Shown in pieces: positions 45,019 to 54,217 of a stretch of DNA of 64,000 bases. The stretch's first letter is position 1. Every line of letters starts with the position of its first letter. The translations under genes were made by a program, and so were the position numbers. The notes under the pieces were generated by a model. The model was not told the origin of the DNA and ran no database searches. It saw only the letters and a list, made by a program, of their open reading frames with translations. Source of the DNA: Tepiditoga spiralis (GTDB lineage Bacteria > Thermotogota > Thermotogae > Petrotogales > Petrotogaceae); the NCBI RefSeq assembly GCF_014701195.1, contig NZ_AP018712.1, positions 700,501-764,500 on the forward strand. The letters are read 5' to 3'.

Positions 45019-45860
45019 TGGGAAGAATTGGAATAGTAGTAGATAACACTTCAAATATTCCAAACAAATTAATAAACGAACTTGGTATAGGCTGTGTTTC
45101 TTTATATGTTATAAGAAATAACAAATATGTTCGGGCATCTGATGTTTGCCAAACAAAATTTTATGATGAAATAAAAAAATCAGTTTATATTCCACACACA
45201 TCTCAACCATCTGTTGCAGACTTTGAATCAATTTATAAAAACATGATAAATAAATATGATGAAATAATATCGTTACATATATCCTCAAAATTGAGTGGAA
45301 CCTACAATTCTGCTACATTGGCTGCAAAACTTATTGACAGTGAAAAAATACATGTAATCGATTCAAAAACAACAAGCTGGGGATTAGGTTACTTAGCAAT
45401 AGAAATTAAAAATATAATAGATAAAAATCAATACTCAACAAAACAGATAATAGAATATGCAAAAAATTTTTATAAAAAAACAAAAGTTTTCTTTAGTGTT
45501 GGAGACTTAAATTATCTTTATAAAGGTGGTAGAATTGGAAAAGCAAAAGCATTAATGGGTAGCCTATTAAATTTAAAACCATTAATAACTCTTGAAAATG
45601 GTGAATTGAGTGCTGTAAGAAGTTTACGTGGAAACAAAAATCTTTTTAATGAAATGATAGAAAGAAGTTTTGATTTTTCTGGTAAATTAAAAAAAATATC
45701 TTTAATTCATACTGGTAATCTAAAATTAGCTGGAGATTTAAAAGATATGCTAATCTCCCGAAAAATAAGTGAAGATATAATAAATATAAGCTATTTAGAC
45801 ATTATAATAGGAACTCACTTAGGTCCAAACTCTGTAGGTATAATAACACATTTTGAATAG
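45018..45860 (+). CDS. DegV-family fatty-acid-binding protein
   Basis: 280 residues. Family marks are IGIVVDNTSNIPN at the N-terminus, TSQPSVADF, the fatty-acid-contacting SSKLSGTYNSATLAAKLI, GDLNYLYKGGRIGKAKALMGSLLNLKP and HLGPNSVGI near the end. DegV/FakB proteins carry a fatty acid, in some bacteria for phosphorylation by FakA. Its place inside the fab operon suggests it handles fatty acid produced by or fed into this pathway. It overlaps the fabF stop by 1 base. Confidence 0.92.
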   Translation: MGRIGIVVDNTSNIPNKLINELGIGCVSLYVIRNNKYVRASDVCQTKFYDEIKKSVYIPHTSQPSVADFESIYKNMINKYDEIISLHISSKLSGTYNSATLAAKLIDSEKIHVIDSKTTSWGLGYLAIEIKNIIDKNQYSTKQIIEYAKNFYKKTKVFFSVGDLNYLYKGGRIGKAKALMGSLLNLKPLITLENGELSAVRSLRGNKNLFNEMIERSFDFSGKLKKISLIHTGNLKLAGDLKDMLISRKISEDIINISYLDIIIGTHLGPNSVGIITHFE

Positions 45861-45872
45861 GAGGAAGTTTAA

Positions 45873-46289
45873 TTGAATATAGACGAAATTATGAAAATTT
45901 TACCTCATAGATACCCTTTTTTACTTGTAGATAAAGTATTATCAATAGAAGAAAATAAAATAATAGCATTAAAAAATGTAACAATAAATGAACCTTTTTT
46001 TCAAGGCCATTTCCCAAAATATCCAATAATGCCTGGAGTTTTACAAATAGAAGGTTTAGCTCAAACCGCTGGACTCTTATTTATGAAAGACTTAAAAGAA
46101 GATGTTGTTCCTTTATTTATAGGTATTGACAAATGTAGATTTAAAAAAGAAGTTAGACCTGGAGATACAATAACTTACGAATTAGAGGTAATGGCTGAAA
46201 AAGCCGGAGTATATAAATTAAAAGGAATTGTAAAATGTGAAGGAAAAGTTTGTACAAAAGCAGAAATAATGGTCGGTATAAAAAAATAA
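45873..46289 (+). CDS. fabZ: 3-hydroxyacyl-ACP dehydratase FabZ
   Basis: 138 residues from a TTG start 8 bases after GGAGG. Hot-dog fold with the catalytic His in GHFPKYPIMPGVLQIEGLAQTAG and HRYPFLLVDKV at the start. It dehydrates 3-hydroxyacyl-ACP. Standard length, no oddities. Fourth-to-last step enzyme of the cycle; FabG and ACP are not in this window. Confidence 0.96.
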   Translation: MNIDEIMKILPHRYPFLLVDKVLSIEENKIIALKNVTINEPFFQGHFPKYPIMPGVLQIEGLAQTAGLLFMKDLKEDVVPLFIGIDKCRFKKEVRPGDTITYELEVMAEKAGVYKLKGIVKCEGKVCTKAEIMVGIKK

Positions 46290-46301
46290 GCAGGTGAAAA
46301 T

Positions 46302-47189
46302 ATGAAAGTTCTTCAAATTGGAGCTTATATTCCTGAAAATATCTTAACAAATGAAATGCTTTCTGAGAGATTTAATGTTTCTACAGAATGGATATATAAA
46401 AGAACAAATATAAAAAAAAGATTTTTATCAAATACTTCAATATTAGATATGGGAATAAAAGCTTCTAAAAATTTAGACTTAAATGGTGTAGATGCCGTTT
46501 TATTTGCTTCATCTATTGGTCCGCATTATGTTCCAAATTATGTTAGCGCTTTTAAAGCATTAAATATAAAAACAGCAAAATATGGAATAGATATTTCAAA
46601 TGGATTTGTTGGTTTTATAACAGCAGTACATACAGCAGAAATAATGATGAAAGAAAAATTGGCTAAAAGAGTTTTAATAATCATCTCTGAAAAATTATCA
46701 GATCTTACAGATAAAAATGATATAAATACTGCCATTCTTTTTTCAGATGCAGCAATTGCAATGGTTGTTGAAACAGAAAATTATGATTATGAACATAAAA
46801 CTAATTATGATTATTCACTTTATCCTGCTTTGAATGTAAATAAAGATAAGAAAATTGAAATGAATGGAAAAACTGTATATAGATTTGCAGTTAAGAATAT
46901 GAATGAAATAATAAAAAAATTTTTAACTTCAAAAACAAAGTTAATTGTTCCACATCAAGCAAATGGAAGAATTTTAAACTCTGTATCCAAACAATTTTCA
47001 GGAGTTAAATTTTTGAACTATATAGAAGAAACAGGTAACACTGGTGCGGCAAGTATACCACTTGCACTTTATAAGTACTATGGAAACAAATCATTTTCTT
47101 TAAAAAATCATATTTTAGTATCAGTTGGTGGTGGAATGACTGCCAGTGGAATAACTTGGAGGTGTTTTAATGAAGACTCGAATAACTGA
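46302..47189 (+). CDS. FabH-like (KAS III) protein with catalytic Cys replaced by Phe
   Basis: 295 residues, shorter than the usual 310-330. The KAS III layout is clear: STEWIYKRTNIKKRF, VPHQANGRILNSVSKQF with the catalytic His, and EETGNTGAASIPLALY with the catalytic Asn, ending SVGGGMTASGITWR. However the active-site stretch reads IDISNGFVGFITAV where normal enzymes have DxxAxCxGF, so Phe occupies the Cys position (codon TTT at about 46607). Condensation through a Cys thioester is therefore impossible. Malonyl-ACP decarboxylation, as known for Cys-substituted condensing enzymes, or a structural role is conceivable. The frame is intact and sits in a tight operon, so it is not an obvious pseudogene. 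Confidence 0.88.
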   Translation: MKVLQIGAYIPENILTNEMLSERFNVSTEWIYKRTNIKKRFLSNTSILDMGIKASKNLDLNGVDAVLFASSIGPHYVPNYVSAFKALNIKTAKYGIDISNGFVGFITAVHTAEIMMKEKLAKRVLIIISEKLSDLTDKNDINTAILFSDAAIAMVVETENYDYEHKTNYDYSLYPALNVNKDKKIEMNGKTVYRFAVKNMNEIIKKFLTSKTKLIVPHQANGRILNSVSKQFSGVKFLNYIEETGNTGAASIPLALYKYYGNKSFSLKNHILVSVGGGMTASGITWRCFNEDSNN

Positions 47190-48090
47190 ACTTCTTGATA
47201 TAGAGTACCCTATAATTGAAGGTGGAATGGCATGGGTTGGTACAGGTACTTTAGCTGCTGCTGTTTCAAATGCTGGTGGATTAGGTACTATTGGATCAGG
47301 AAGTATGACTCCTGAAATTTTAAAACAACATATAGATATAGTAAAAAGTCAAACAAACAAACCTTTTGCAGTAAATATAATGTTATTAAATCCATATGTA
47401 GAAGAATTAATAAAATTAGTTTTATCTGAAAAAGTTCCTGTAGTAATTTTTGGAGCAGGAAATCCCGGAAAATATATTAAAAAATTAAAAGAAAATGGAA
47501 TAAAAGTAATGGCTGTTGTTGCCTCAGAAAATCTTGCAATAAGATTAGAAAGAAACGGTGTAGATGCTATAATAGGTGAAGGAATGGAATGTGGTGGTCA
47601 CATCGGAGATGTTTCTACTTTAGTATTAATTTCAAAACTTGCAAAGATGTTAAAAGTACCTCTAATTGCAGCTGGTGGAATTGCAGATTCAACAACAGCA
47701 GCAGCAACATTTATGCTTGGTGCTGAAGGAATACAAATGGGAACGAGATTTATCGCAACACCAGAATGTGAAGCACATCAAACTTATAAAGATTTAGTTG
47801 TAAAATCAGGTATAAGAGATGCAGTAGTTACTGGTTCAAAAATAGGACATCCTGCAAGAGTAATCAAAACAAAGTTTGCAAAAAAAATAAAAGAACTTGA
47901 AATGGCATCTCCTGAAGAAGCTGAAAAAATGATGGTTGGAAGCTTAAGAAAAGCCTTCATAGAAGGAAATAAAGAAGAAGGTTCTTTCATGGCAGGACAA
48001 TCTTGTGGTTTAATTGAATCAATAAAACCTGTTAAAAATATAATAATAGAATTGAATAAAGGATTAGAAGAAAAACTGGAGGTGAAATAA
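47170..48090 (+). CDS. fabK: Enoyl-ACP reductase II FabK
   Basis: 306 residues, FMN-dependent TIM barrel of the nitronate monooxygenase/FabK family. Seen are TELLDIEYPIIEGGMAWVGTG, SNAGGLGTIGSGSM, GAGNPGKYI, GEGMECGGHIGDVSTL (catalytic His), IAAGGIADSTTAAA, LGAEGIQMGTRFIATPEC and AGQSCGLI. It carries out the last reduction of the elongation cycle; no FabI is present here. Its ATG overlaps the fabH-like gene by 20 bases with GGAGGTG inside that gene. Confidence 0.95.
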   Translation: MKTRITELLDIEYPIIEGGMAWVGTGTLAAAVSNAGGLGTIGSGSMTPEILKQHIDIVKSQTNKPFAVNIMLLNPYVEELIKLVLSEKVPVVIFGAGNPGKYIKKLKENGIKVMAVVASENLAIRLERNGVDAIIGEGMECGGHIGDVSTLVLISKLAKMLKVPLIAAGGIADSTTAAATFMLGAEGIQMGTRFIATPECEAHQTYKDLVVKSGIRDAVVTGSKIGHPARVIKTKFAKKIKELEMASPEEAEKMMVGSLRKAFIEGNKEEGSFMAGQSCGLIESIKPVKNIIIELNKGLEEKLEVK

Positions 48091-48968
48091 TGAAAGCATT
48101 TGTTTTTCCTGGTCAAGGTTCACAAACTCTTGGAATGGGTAGTGAAATTCTAAAAGAAAATCCAGAATACAAAATTTATTTAAAAAAAGCAAATGATACT
48201 TTGGAATATGATCTTGAAAGTATAATTTTTGGAGATGATTTAGAAAAATTAACTTTAACACAAAATGCTCAACCAGCATTACTTACAATTGGTTATATAT
48301 ACCATAGATACTTAATAGAAAAAAAAGAAATCTTACCAGATGTTGTTGCTGGTCATTCACTTGGGGAATGGACTGCTTTAGTTGCTTCTGGAGTTTTAAA
48401 CTTTGAAGATGCAGTAAGATTAGTACATTTAAGAGGACTATATATGAGTCAAGCTTGTCCTCCTGGTCAAGGAACAATGGCTGCAATTCTTGGTATGAAT
48501 CCAGAAAAAATAAAAGATCTTTTAAGAGGTTTTGAAAATGTTGTTCCAGCAAACTTCAATTCTTCTGTACAAACTGTAATAAGTGGAGAAACAAAAGAAG
48601 TTTTAGAAGCTATGACTTTTTTAAAAGAAAATGGTGCAAAAAAAGTAGTTCAATTGAAAGTTAGTGGACCTTTCCACTCTCCATTAATATCAAATGCTGC
48701 TGAAAAATTACAAATTGAAGTTGATAAAGTTGAATTTAAAACACCATCTATACCAATAGTTCAAAATGTTACTGCTAAATATGAAAATGATCCAAATATA
48801 ATAAAAGAAAATATTATAAAGCAAATAACTTCTCCAGTTAGATGGGTAGATTCAGTTATAAACATGAACAACAATGGAGTTGATAAATTCATAGAAGCTG
48901 GCCCTGGAAAAGTATTAACTGGTCTCATAAAAAGAATAGTTAAAGGTGTAGAGTTAATAAACATATAA
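48090..48968 (+). CDS. fabD: Malonyl-CoA:ACP transacylase FabD
   Basis: 292 residues. FPGQGSQTLGMGSE, catalytic Ser in GHSLGEWTAL, Arg in HLRGLYMSQA, and catalytic His in SGPFHSPLI, with PIVQNVTAKY and EAGPGKVLTGLIKR near the end. It loads malonyl groups on ACP for FabF. It overlaps the fabK stop by 1 base (TAATG) and is followed by the operon terminator. Confidence 0.96.
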   Translation: MKAFVFPGQGSQTLGMGSEILKENPEYKIYLKKANDTLEYDLESIIFGDDLEKLTLTQNAQPALLTIGYIYHRYLIEKKEILPDVVAGHSLGEWTALVASGVLNFEDAVRLVHLRGLYMSQACPPGQGTMAAILGMNPEKIKDLLRGFENVVPANFNSSVQTVISGETKEVLEAMTFLKENGAKKVVQLKVSGPFHSPLISNAAEKLQIEVDKVEFKTPSIPIVQNVTAKYENDPNIIKENIIKQITSPVRWVDSVINMNNNGVDKFIEAGPGKVLTGLIKRIVKGVELINI

Positions 48969-48996
48969 AAAAAACCACTTTAGTGGTTTTTTTTAT
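48965..48996 (+). terminator. Terminator of the fab operon
   Basis: AAAACCACT-TT-AGTGGTTTT followed by T5, directly after fabD. Confidence 0.88.
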
Positions 48997-49073
48997 ATGT
49001 TTATCGAAAATTTTTTTATTTTTATCTCAAAGAGATACAATATTAATATATCAATTCAAAAGGAGGTGTTTCT

Positions 49074-49931
49074 ATGAAAAAGATATATCTTATATTTTTA
49101 TTAGTTATTTCATTGTTTATATTCTACAGTTGTACAAACCTTTTATCTAATACTGGAACAGTAAAATTAAGTATTACAGATTCTCCAATAGATGGAGCTA
49201 ATATCAAAGGCGTTTATATTGATGTAACAGGTATTAGTTACTCAATGAGTACAGGAGACACTGGTTGGACAAAACTCGATTTAAAAGAAGAAAAACTTTT
49301 TAACTTATTAGAATTCACAAATGGTGATGCAAAAATTATGGGGAACTTTAATTTACCAGCAGGAAAAATAAACCAAATAAGATTTTTCTTAGACACTAAT
49401 AAAAGTTTTATTAAGTTTTCAAATGATTCGACAACCACATTATCTATTCCTTCTGGTGATACTACTGGATACAAAGCAACAATTTCTGGAGGAGCTACAA
49501 TTCCAGTAAATGGACAAATTGAAATTACAGCAGACTTTGATGTGCGAAAATCATTAAATTTAATAGGAAATGGTTTATACAAACTTCAACCAACAATAAG
49601 ACTAATTGTGAATAATCAAGCTGGTGTCATTAAAGGACAAATAACAGATGCTTCTACTGATACAACAGTTTTTGCTTATTCTAATAACTCTTATAACACT
49701 TCAGATATTGAATTTTCTTCTGCAATAAACAGCTCTAGACTTAGAGATAATGGAACTTTTGAACTTCATTATCTTTCTGCAGGCACTTATGATCTTGTTT
49801 TTGCAAAATTTACTACCGATGGAACTCTTAGTCTTCTTGGTGGTATTTCAAACATTGAAGTTAAATCTAATCAAATCACAAATGTACCAACTACTACAAT
49901 AAATAATCTTGAAAATGTTTCTATTTGGTAA
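49074..49931 (+). CDS. DUF4382-domain lipoprotein
   Basis: 285 residues. The signal peptide ends in lipobox FYSCTN (Cys 20). The DUF4382 domain (about 30-180) opens VKLSITDSPIDGANIKGVYIDVTGISY and ends ADFDVRKSLNLIGNGLYKLQPTIRLI. A second beta-domain follows (185-285; GVIKGQITDASTDTTVFAYS..), like a carboxypeptidase-regulatory type fold. It should be anchored at the cell surface or periplasm. The function of DUF4382 is not known. AGGAGGTG is 8 bases before the ATG; the gene stands alone with its terminator. Confidence 0.85.
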   Translation: MKKIYLIFLLVISLFIFYSCTNLLSNTGTVKLSITDSPIDGANIKGVYIDVTGISYSMSTGDTGWTKLDLKEEKLFNLLEFTNGDAKIMGNFNLPAGKINQIRFFLDTNKSFIKFSNDSTTTLSIPSGDTTGYKATISGGATIPVNGQIEITADFDVRKSLNLIGNGLYKLQPTIRLIVNNQAGVIKGQITDASTDTTVFAYSNNSYNTSDIEFSSAINSSRLRDNGTFELHYLSAGTYDLVFAKFTTDGTLSLLGGISNIEVKSNQITNVPTTTINNLENVSIW

Positions 49932-49940
49932 TTTTAATTC

Positions 49941-49968
49941 AAAAAGGTTGCAAAAGCAACCTTTTTTA
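49941..49968 (+). terminator. Terminator after the DUF4382 gene
   Basis: AAAAAGGTTGC-AAAA-GCAACCTTTTTT. Confidence 0.87.
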
Positions 49969-49969
49969 T

Positions 49970-50190
49970 TATGTAAAAAAATTATATGAAAAGATAGTGA
50001 AATTTAACATTCATTTGATAAAAAATGTAAATTTATAATCATTTATATTGCTTACTTAAACAAGTCTAAATTAGTCTAATTAACCCCAAAACTTTGTGAA
50101 ATATAGAGTAATTGTTGTTGTTAAATAGAAATATATTTTTTTTAATAGCAACAATAGATATATATACTTAATTTAATGTTACTCTCATGA
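49970..50190. other. Gene-free A+T-rich spacer
   Basis: No coding frame or RNA gene is recognised. A weak hairpin ATTGTTG (50111-50117) / CAACAAT (50149-50155) is the only structure noticed. Confidence 0.5.
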
Positions 50191-50192
50191 AA

Positions 50193-50221
50193 TTGACATT
50201 TTCACCTTTAAAGCCTACAAT
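50193..50221 (+). promoter_or_regulatory. Sigma-70 promoter of the OsmC-family gene
   Basis: TTGACA, 17 bases, TACAAT; the leader to the ATG is about 37 bases. Near-consensus strength. Confidence 0.82.
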
Positions 50222-50264
50222 TAAATTGTACCCATACTACGTATAACTAATGGAGGTGTTTTTA

Positions 50265-50705
50265 ATGGGAAAAGCAAAATTTAGCATAAAAGCAAGAAGA
50301 GCAAGTCATACAAAAACTGTTATAGAATCAAGAGATTTCAAATTAATAATAGATGAACCAGAACATATGGGGGGTACCGATGAAGGACCTAATCCTGTTG
50401 AATATCTTGCAGCAGCACTTGCTGGATGTTTAAATGTAACTGGTCATATGGTTGCTAATGAAATGGGAATAAAAATTGAAAATCTTGAATTTGAAGTAGA
50501 AGGTGAATTAGATCCAAGAGGTTTTATGGGTAAAGCCAATAATGTTAGACCTGGATATTCACAAATGAATATTAAAGTAAATGTTGAAACTGATGCCGAC
50601 AATGAAACATTAAATAAATGGCTTGATATTGTTGAAAAAAGATGTCCTGTAAGTGATAATATTCAAAATACAACTCCCATTAATCTTTCAATAATTAAAA
50701 AATAA
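50265..50705 (+). CDS. OsmC-family protein
   Basis: 146 residues from the ATG 8 bases after GGAGG. OsmC/Ohr fold, with the two redox cysteines in AAALAGCLNVTG and EKRCPVSDNI and the conserved DEPEHMGGTDEGPNPVEYL entry. Members reduce organic hydroperoxides or bind sulfur species; this is the YhfA-like branch rather than classical Ohr, by its motif spacing. It has a strong own promoter and terminator, so it is monocistronic. Confidence 0.9.
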   Translation: MGKAKFSIKARRASHTKTVIESRDFKLIIDEPEHMGGTDEGPNPVEYLAAALAGCLNVTGHMVANEMGIKIENLEFEVEGELDPRGFMGKANNVRPGYSQMNIKVNVETDADNETLNKWLDIVEKRCPVSDNIQNTTPINLSIIKK

Positions 50706-50728
50706 AACGAGCTAAGCTCGTTTTATTT
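50701..50728. terminator. Bidirectional terminator
   Basis: AATAAAACGAGC-TAA-GCTCGTTTTATT between the convergent OsmC gene and FGE-like pseudogene. Confidence 0.85.
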
Positions 50729-52329
50729 TTTAGTTCTAACTATTCTAAATCCTAAATTAGGGCCATAATCTGTAATTGAAATAGATTTTCTTCCAGTAAC
50801 TTGTGCATCTCCTGCACCAAAGTTATAGCTTCCACCACGTCTTATACGATTTCCAGATGTAGAGTCTATATTATAAGGATTTATTTCTAATGAACTACTA
50901 TAAGAACCATAATAATCACTCACTAATTCCCAAACATTTCCACTCATATCGTATATCCCAAAATTATTAGGCATTTTTTGACCAACTTCATGAGTTTTTG
51001 AATCTGAATTTCCAGAATACCAAGCTACATCATCTATATTATCACTTCCAGAATAAAGATAATTTTCATTTCCTTTTGCAGCATATTCCCATTCTGCTTC
51101 CGTTGGTAATCTATAACCATATGTTTTTGCTAGATCAGTAGTAATACTTCCTTTTTCATCTATAAAATTACCCAAGCTATCATAAGATTTTGGAAGCCCT
51201 TCTTTATCTGAAAGCCAATTACAATATTCATTTGCATCAGTCCAAGAAATATATATTACAGGATAATTATTTCTATTTCCACTATATTGTGGTTTATTTT
51301 TACCTGTGTCTTCACAAAATTTATCATATTCATTGAAAGTTGTTTCATATCTCCCAATATAAAAGTCATAATTTAAAATTACTGTATGAATTGGTTTAGA
51401 AGTTTCACCATTTCCCATTTCAAATGAACCATTTTTTATTTCTACCATACTATTTTTTGTAGTAGTAGGTTCTTCTGATTCTAAAACATTTAAAACAATT
51501 GTTTTTGATGTTGTAATAATTCCATCACTTACATTAAAGGTTATACTATATTGTCCTGATTGTGTATAATATGGTTTCCAAGTGAATTTATGTGTTTCTT
51601 CTCCAAAATCAGCTCCTACTGGAAGATTTTCTGCCCAATAGGTTAGTATATCATCATCTTGGTCTGTAGCACTTATTGTAAATGTCAAAATGTTTCCTTC
51701 ATTAATTGTTGTATTTATTATTTCATCAATTACTGGTGAATTATCTACTTCTTCAACTACTATCTTTACTTCTTTGCTTACTTCTGTTATTCCATCTGTT
51801 ACCTTGAATATTACATTGTATTCTCCTGCTTGTTCATATGTTGGTATCCATTCAAACTTTCTGGTAATAGAATTAAATGTTGCACCTTCAGGAAGGTTTT
51901 TTGCCGTTACTTTTAAACTATCTCCATCAACATCCGTAGCATTTACTGTAAATTCTATTTTTTCTCCTTCTTTTATTACTATATCTTTTATTTCTTCTAT
52001 TTGTGGTGGGTTATCTACTTCTTTAACTATTATTTTCACATTTTGATAAGTTGTATTAATCCCATCTGTTACACTAAACTTCACATCATACTTTCCACTT
52101 TGAGTATAATCTGGTTTCCATTGAAAATAGCTCCTTTAGGAGTATTTTCAACATTATATATTAAATTATCTTTTTCAATACTTTTTACTTTAACTATAAA
52201 ATTTAATTCTTCATTTTCTTTTATGATTTTGTCTCCTATTTTCTCAATTGCAGGTGGTGGTGTTTTAATCTCTGTACAACCTACAAAAAGAATTAAAATT
52301 AAAATCATTAGAAATAAAAACTTATTCAC
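50723..52329 (-). pseudogene. FGE-like/Ig-like lipoprotein gene broken by a frameshift
   Basis: The first part (52329 down to about 52130) codes a lipoprotein signal (LILFVGCTE) and most of a first Ig-like repeat. The frame shifts near 52125-52135: the DNA reads TTTTCAATGGAAACC where the repeat logic (FNGN-KF-QWKP) predicts two successive CAATGGAAA stretches. The remaining 450 codons (from about 52084) hold two more Ig-like repeats (PTYEQAGEYNVIFKVTDG) and a FGE-like domain (YRLPTEAEWEYAAKG, GNVWELVSDYY) ending RRGGSYNFGAGDAQ, without catalytic cysteines. It is a smaller relative of the 1254-residue lipoprotein, lacking the propeller. Confidence 0.8.
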
Positions 52330-52573
52330 TTTTTAATGCCTCCTCATACCTTTATTTATTAATTTCAAAAAATTCTAAATATTAATTAATCTTTACTTTT
52401 ATATTTCATATGATATATCTATTATATCATATGATTAAAAAATTTTTTCACAGAAGAAAGAAAAATATATATTAAATTTAGAATATTTTTTTGTAAAATT
52501 TAACTTATTTTTTTTGTTTTTTTAAAAAAATAAAGGTATGATTTAAATATATAAGTATGAGGAGGTAAAAAAA

Positions 52574-54169
52574 GTGAAAAAAACTTTAGCAAAAAAAACA
52601 TTTGTATTACTATTTATTCTCTTTTCAATTTTAAGTATTGCCAGTGTATCATTTGATATTAAAAATTTTGATCTTTCAACAGAACAAAAAATAAGTATTG
52701 CTCTTGAACATGATCAATATGATATAGGAGCAAATGCTGCTGAAATAATTATCAAATTATATAATTTCAATAATTATGATACATTAATTTCAAGTTTAAC
52801 TTATTCTTTTGAAAACAACGATGATGAAGATATTTATGATGATGACTTTGATGACAACTATGATCACGAATATTATGATGATGATTATAATGAGAATACA
52901 GAAGATAGCACTGATAATAATTATCATTTAAAAACACCAGAGAAAAAAGAAGATCCTTTTACAATAATACAAGAAACTGGTTTTGATAAATTGTTATTAT
53001 CTTTAAAAGAAAATTTAAATGTCATAAAAAATATTAAAAATATAAAAGTGAACTTATCAAATGAAGCTGCCATTCAATTTCAAAAAAAATTATTCTCAAA
53101 TGATACAGATATTTATAATGAACCTATAAGTTTTGATTATAGAGATTTTAAGTTATTAAGTCTTTTAACTTCTTTAACCAATGAAAAACCATCAAATAAT
53201 GAATTTTTAAATGATTTAGACAAAGTTTTAAATCAAGACAATGAAGAAAATTTTAATGATATAATGAAAAAATACTTAAATAAAAAGGCATTTGAACAAT
53301 TCTCTTCTATGTTCAACGAAATAGCAAATTTAGATCCTGAAGGTAATACAGATGCTTTTGACATAATAAACAACTATTTAAAAGTATTTGCAAAAAATGA
53401 TGGTGAAGAAAATTGGTTGAGTTTAAAAGATATTTTTAAAACTAATATCTTTGATCCAGAGAAAATAACAAAAAATATAGATGAAGACTTAAACCAACTA
53501 AAATTTTTATTAAAAGAAAGTTTTAATATATATGATTTTGAAAATAATCCTATATTTTTAAATAGGAAAAATAAAGATTTTACAGATATATTATTAAATA
53601 AACTATCAATAGAAAATAACGAAGTATTCAAAAAAAATAAGTTAACTTATTTATTAGATTATGATTTGAATAAAAAAATACTTTCAATAAAAGTTAATGA
53701 AATAATAGTAAAAACGCCTTTAGAAATCTTAAAAGAATTATATAATTCATTGCCATATGGAGAATTCAACTTATATATTGAAACAAAAGAAAAAAATGTA
53801 ATAACTAAAACTAATTTATATTGTAATTTTTTAAAATTAAAATCAAACTTCGAATTTACTGATTTGAACCTTAAAGTAAGCCCTGATATTATAAGATATA
53901 CTATAGGAATAATATTTAGCTCTCTCTTTAAAAATTTAGATGATGAATACTTGTATCTATTGCCAGATATGTTTTCTTTAATAACAAGAGATAATAATGA
54001 CTTAATTTTTTCAGTAAAATTAAAAGATTATTTTATTTTATCTTCTAGAACTCCTAACTTTTTTTCAAAAGAAAATATTGAAAAAATTATAAATGATTTT
54101 AATTCACCAGATGAATTAACCCCTACCGAAACTTCAACAAATTCATCTGAAACAAATGAATCCAATTAA
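52574..54169 (+). CDS. Exported protein of unknown function with an acidic segment
   Basis: 531 residues from GTG 52574 (GGAGG 8 bases upstream; no ATG fits). A signal peptide of about 24 residues (FVLLFILFSILSIASVS) without a lipobox leads to a soluble, helix-rich protein. Residues about 82-117 are almost entirely Asp, Glu, Tyr and Asn (DDEDIYDDDFDDNYDHEYYD and on), likely disordered or calcium-binding. The C-terminus is Thr/Ser/Glu-rich (TPTETSTNSSETNESN). I do not recognise a family. It is a single gene ending at an A-run and a shared terminator. Confidence 0.75.
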   Translation: MKKTLAKKTFVLLFILFSILSIASVSFDIKNFDLSTEQKISIALEHDQYDIGANAAEIIIKLYNFNNYDTLISSLTYSFENNDDEDIYDDDFDDNYDHEYYDDDYNENTEDSTDNNYHLKTPEKKEDPFTIIQETGFDKLLLSLKENLNVIKNIKNIKVNLSNEAAIQFQKKLFSNDTDIYNEPISFDYRDFKLLSLLTSLTNEKPSNNEFLNDLDKVLNQDNEENFNDIMKKYLNKKAFEQFSSMFNEIANLDPEGNTDAFDIINNYLKVFAKNDGEENWLSLKDIFKTNIFDPEKITKNIDEDLNQLKFLLKESFNIYDFENNPIFLNRKNKDFTDILLNKLSIENNEVFKKNKLTYLLDYDLNKKILSIKVNEIIVKTPLEILKELYNSLPYGEFNLYIETKEKNVITKTNLYCNFLKLKSNFEFTDLNLKVSPDIIRYTIGIIFSSLFKNLDDEYLYLLPDMFSLITRDNNDLIFSVKLKDYFILSSRTPNFFSKENIEKIINDFNSPDELTPTETSTNSSETNESN

Positions 54170-54180
54170 AAAAAAAAAAA

Positions 54181-54217
54181 AAAACAAGTGCAAAGCTTAG
54201 CTTTGCACTTGTTTTTT
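54181..54217. terminator. Bidirectional terminator
   Basis: AAAACAAGTGCAAAG-CTTAG-CTTTGCACTTGTTTT, preceded by a long A-run, between the convergent exported-protein and clpC genes. Confidence 0.9.

Noticed and set aside
50111-50155. Weak ATTGTTG/CAACAAT hairpin upstream of the OsmC gene considered as a riboswitch or sRNA
   Set aside because: It lies upstream of the near-consensus promoter at 50193-50221, so it is not in the leader, and the stem is short and A+T-rich.
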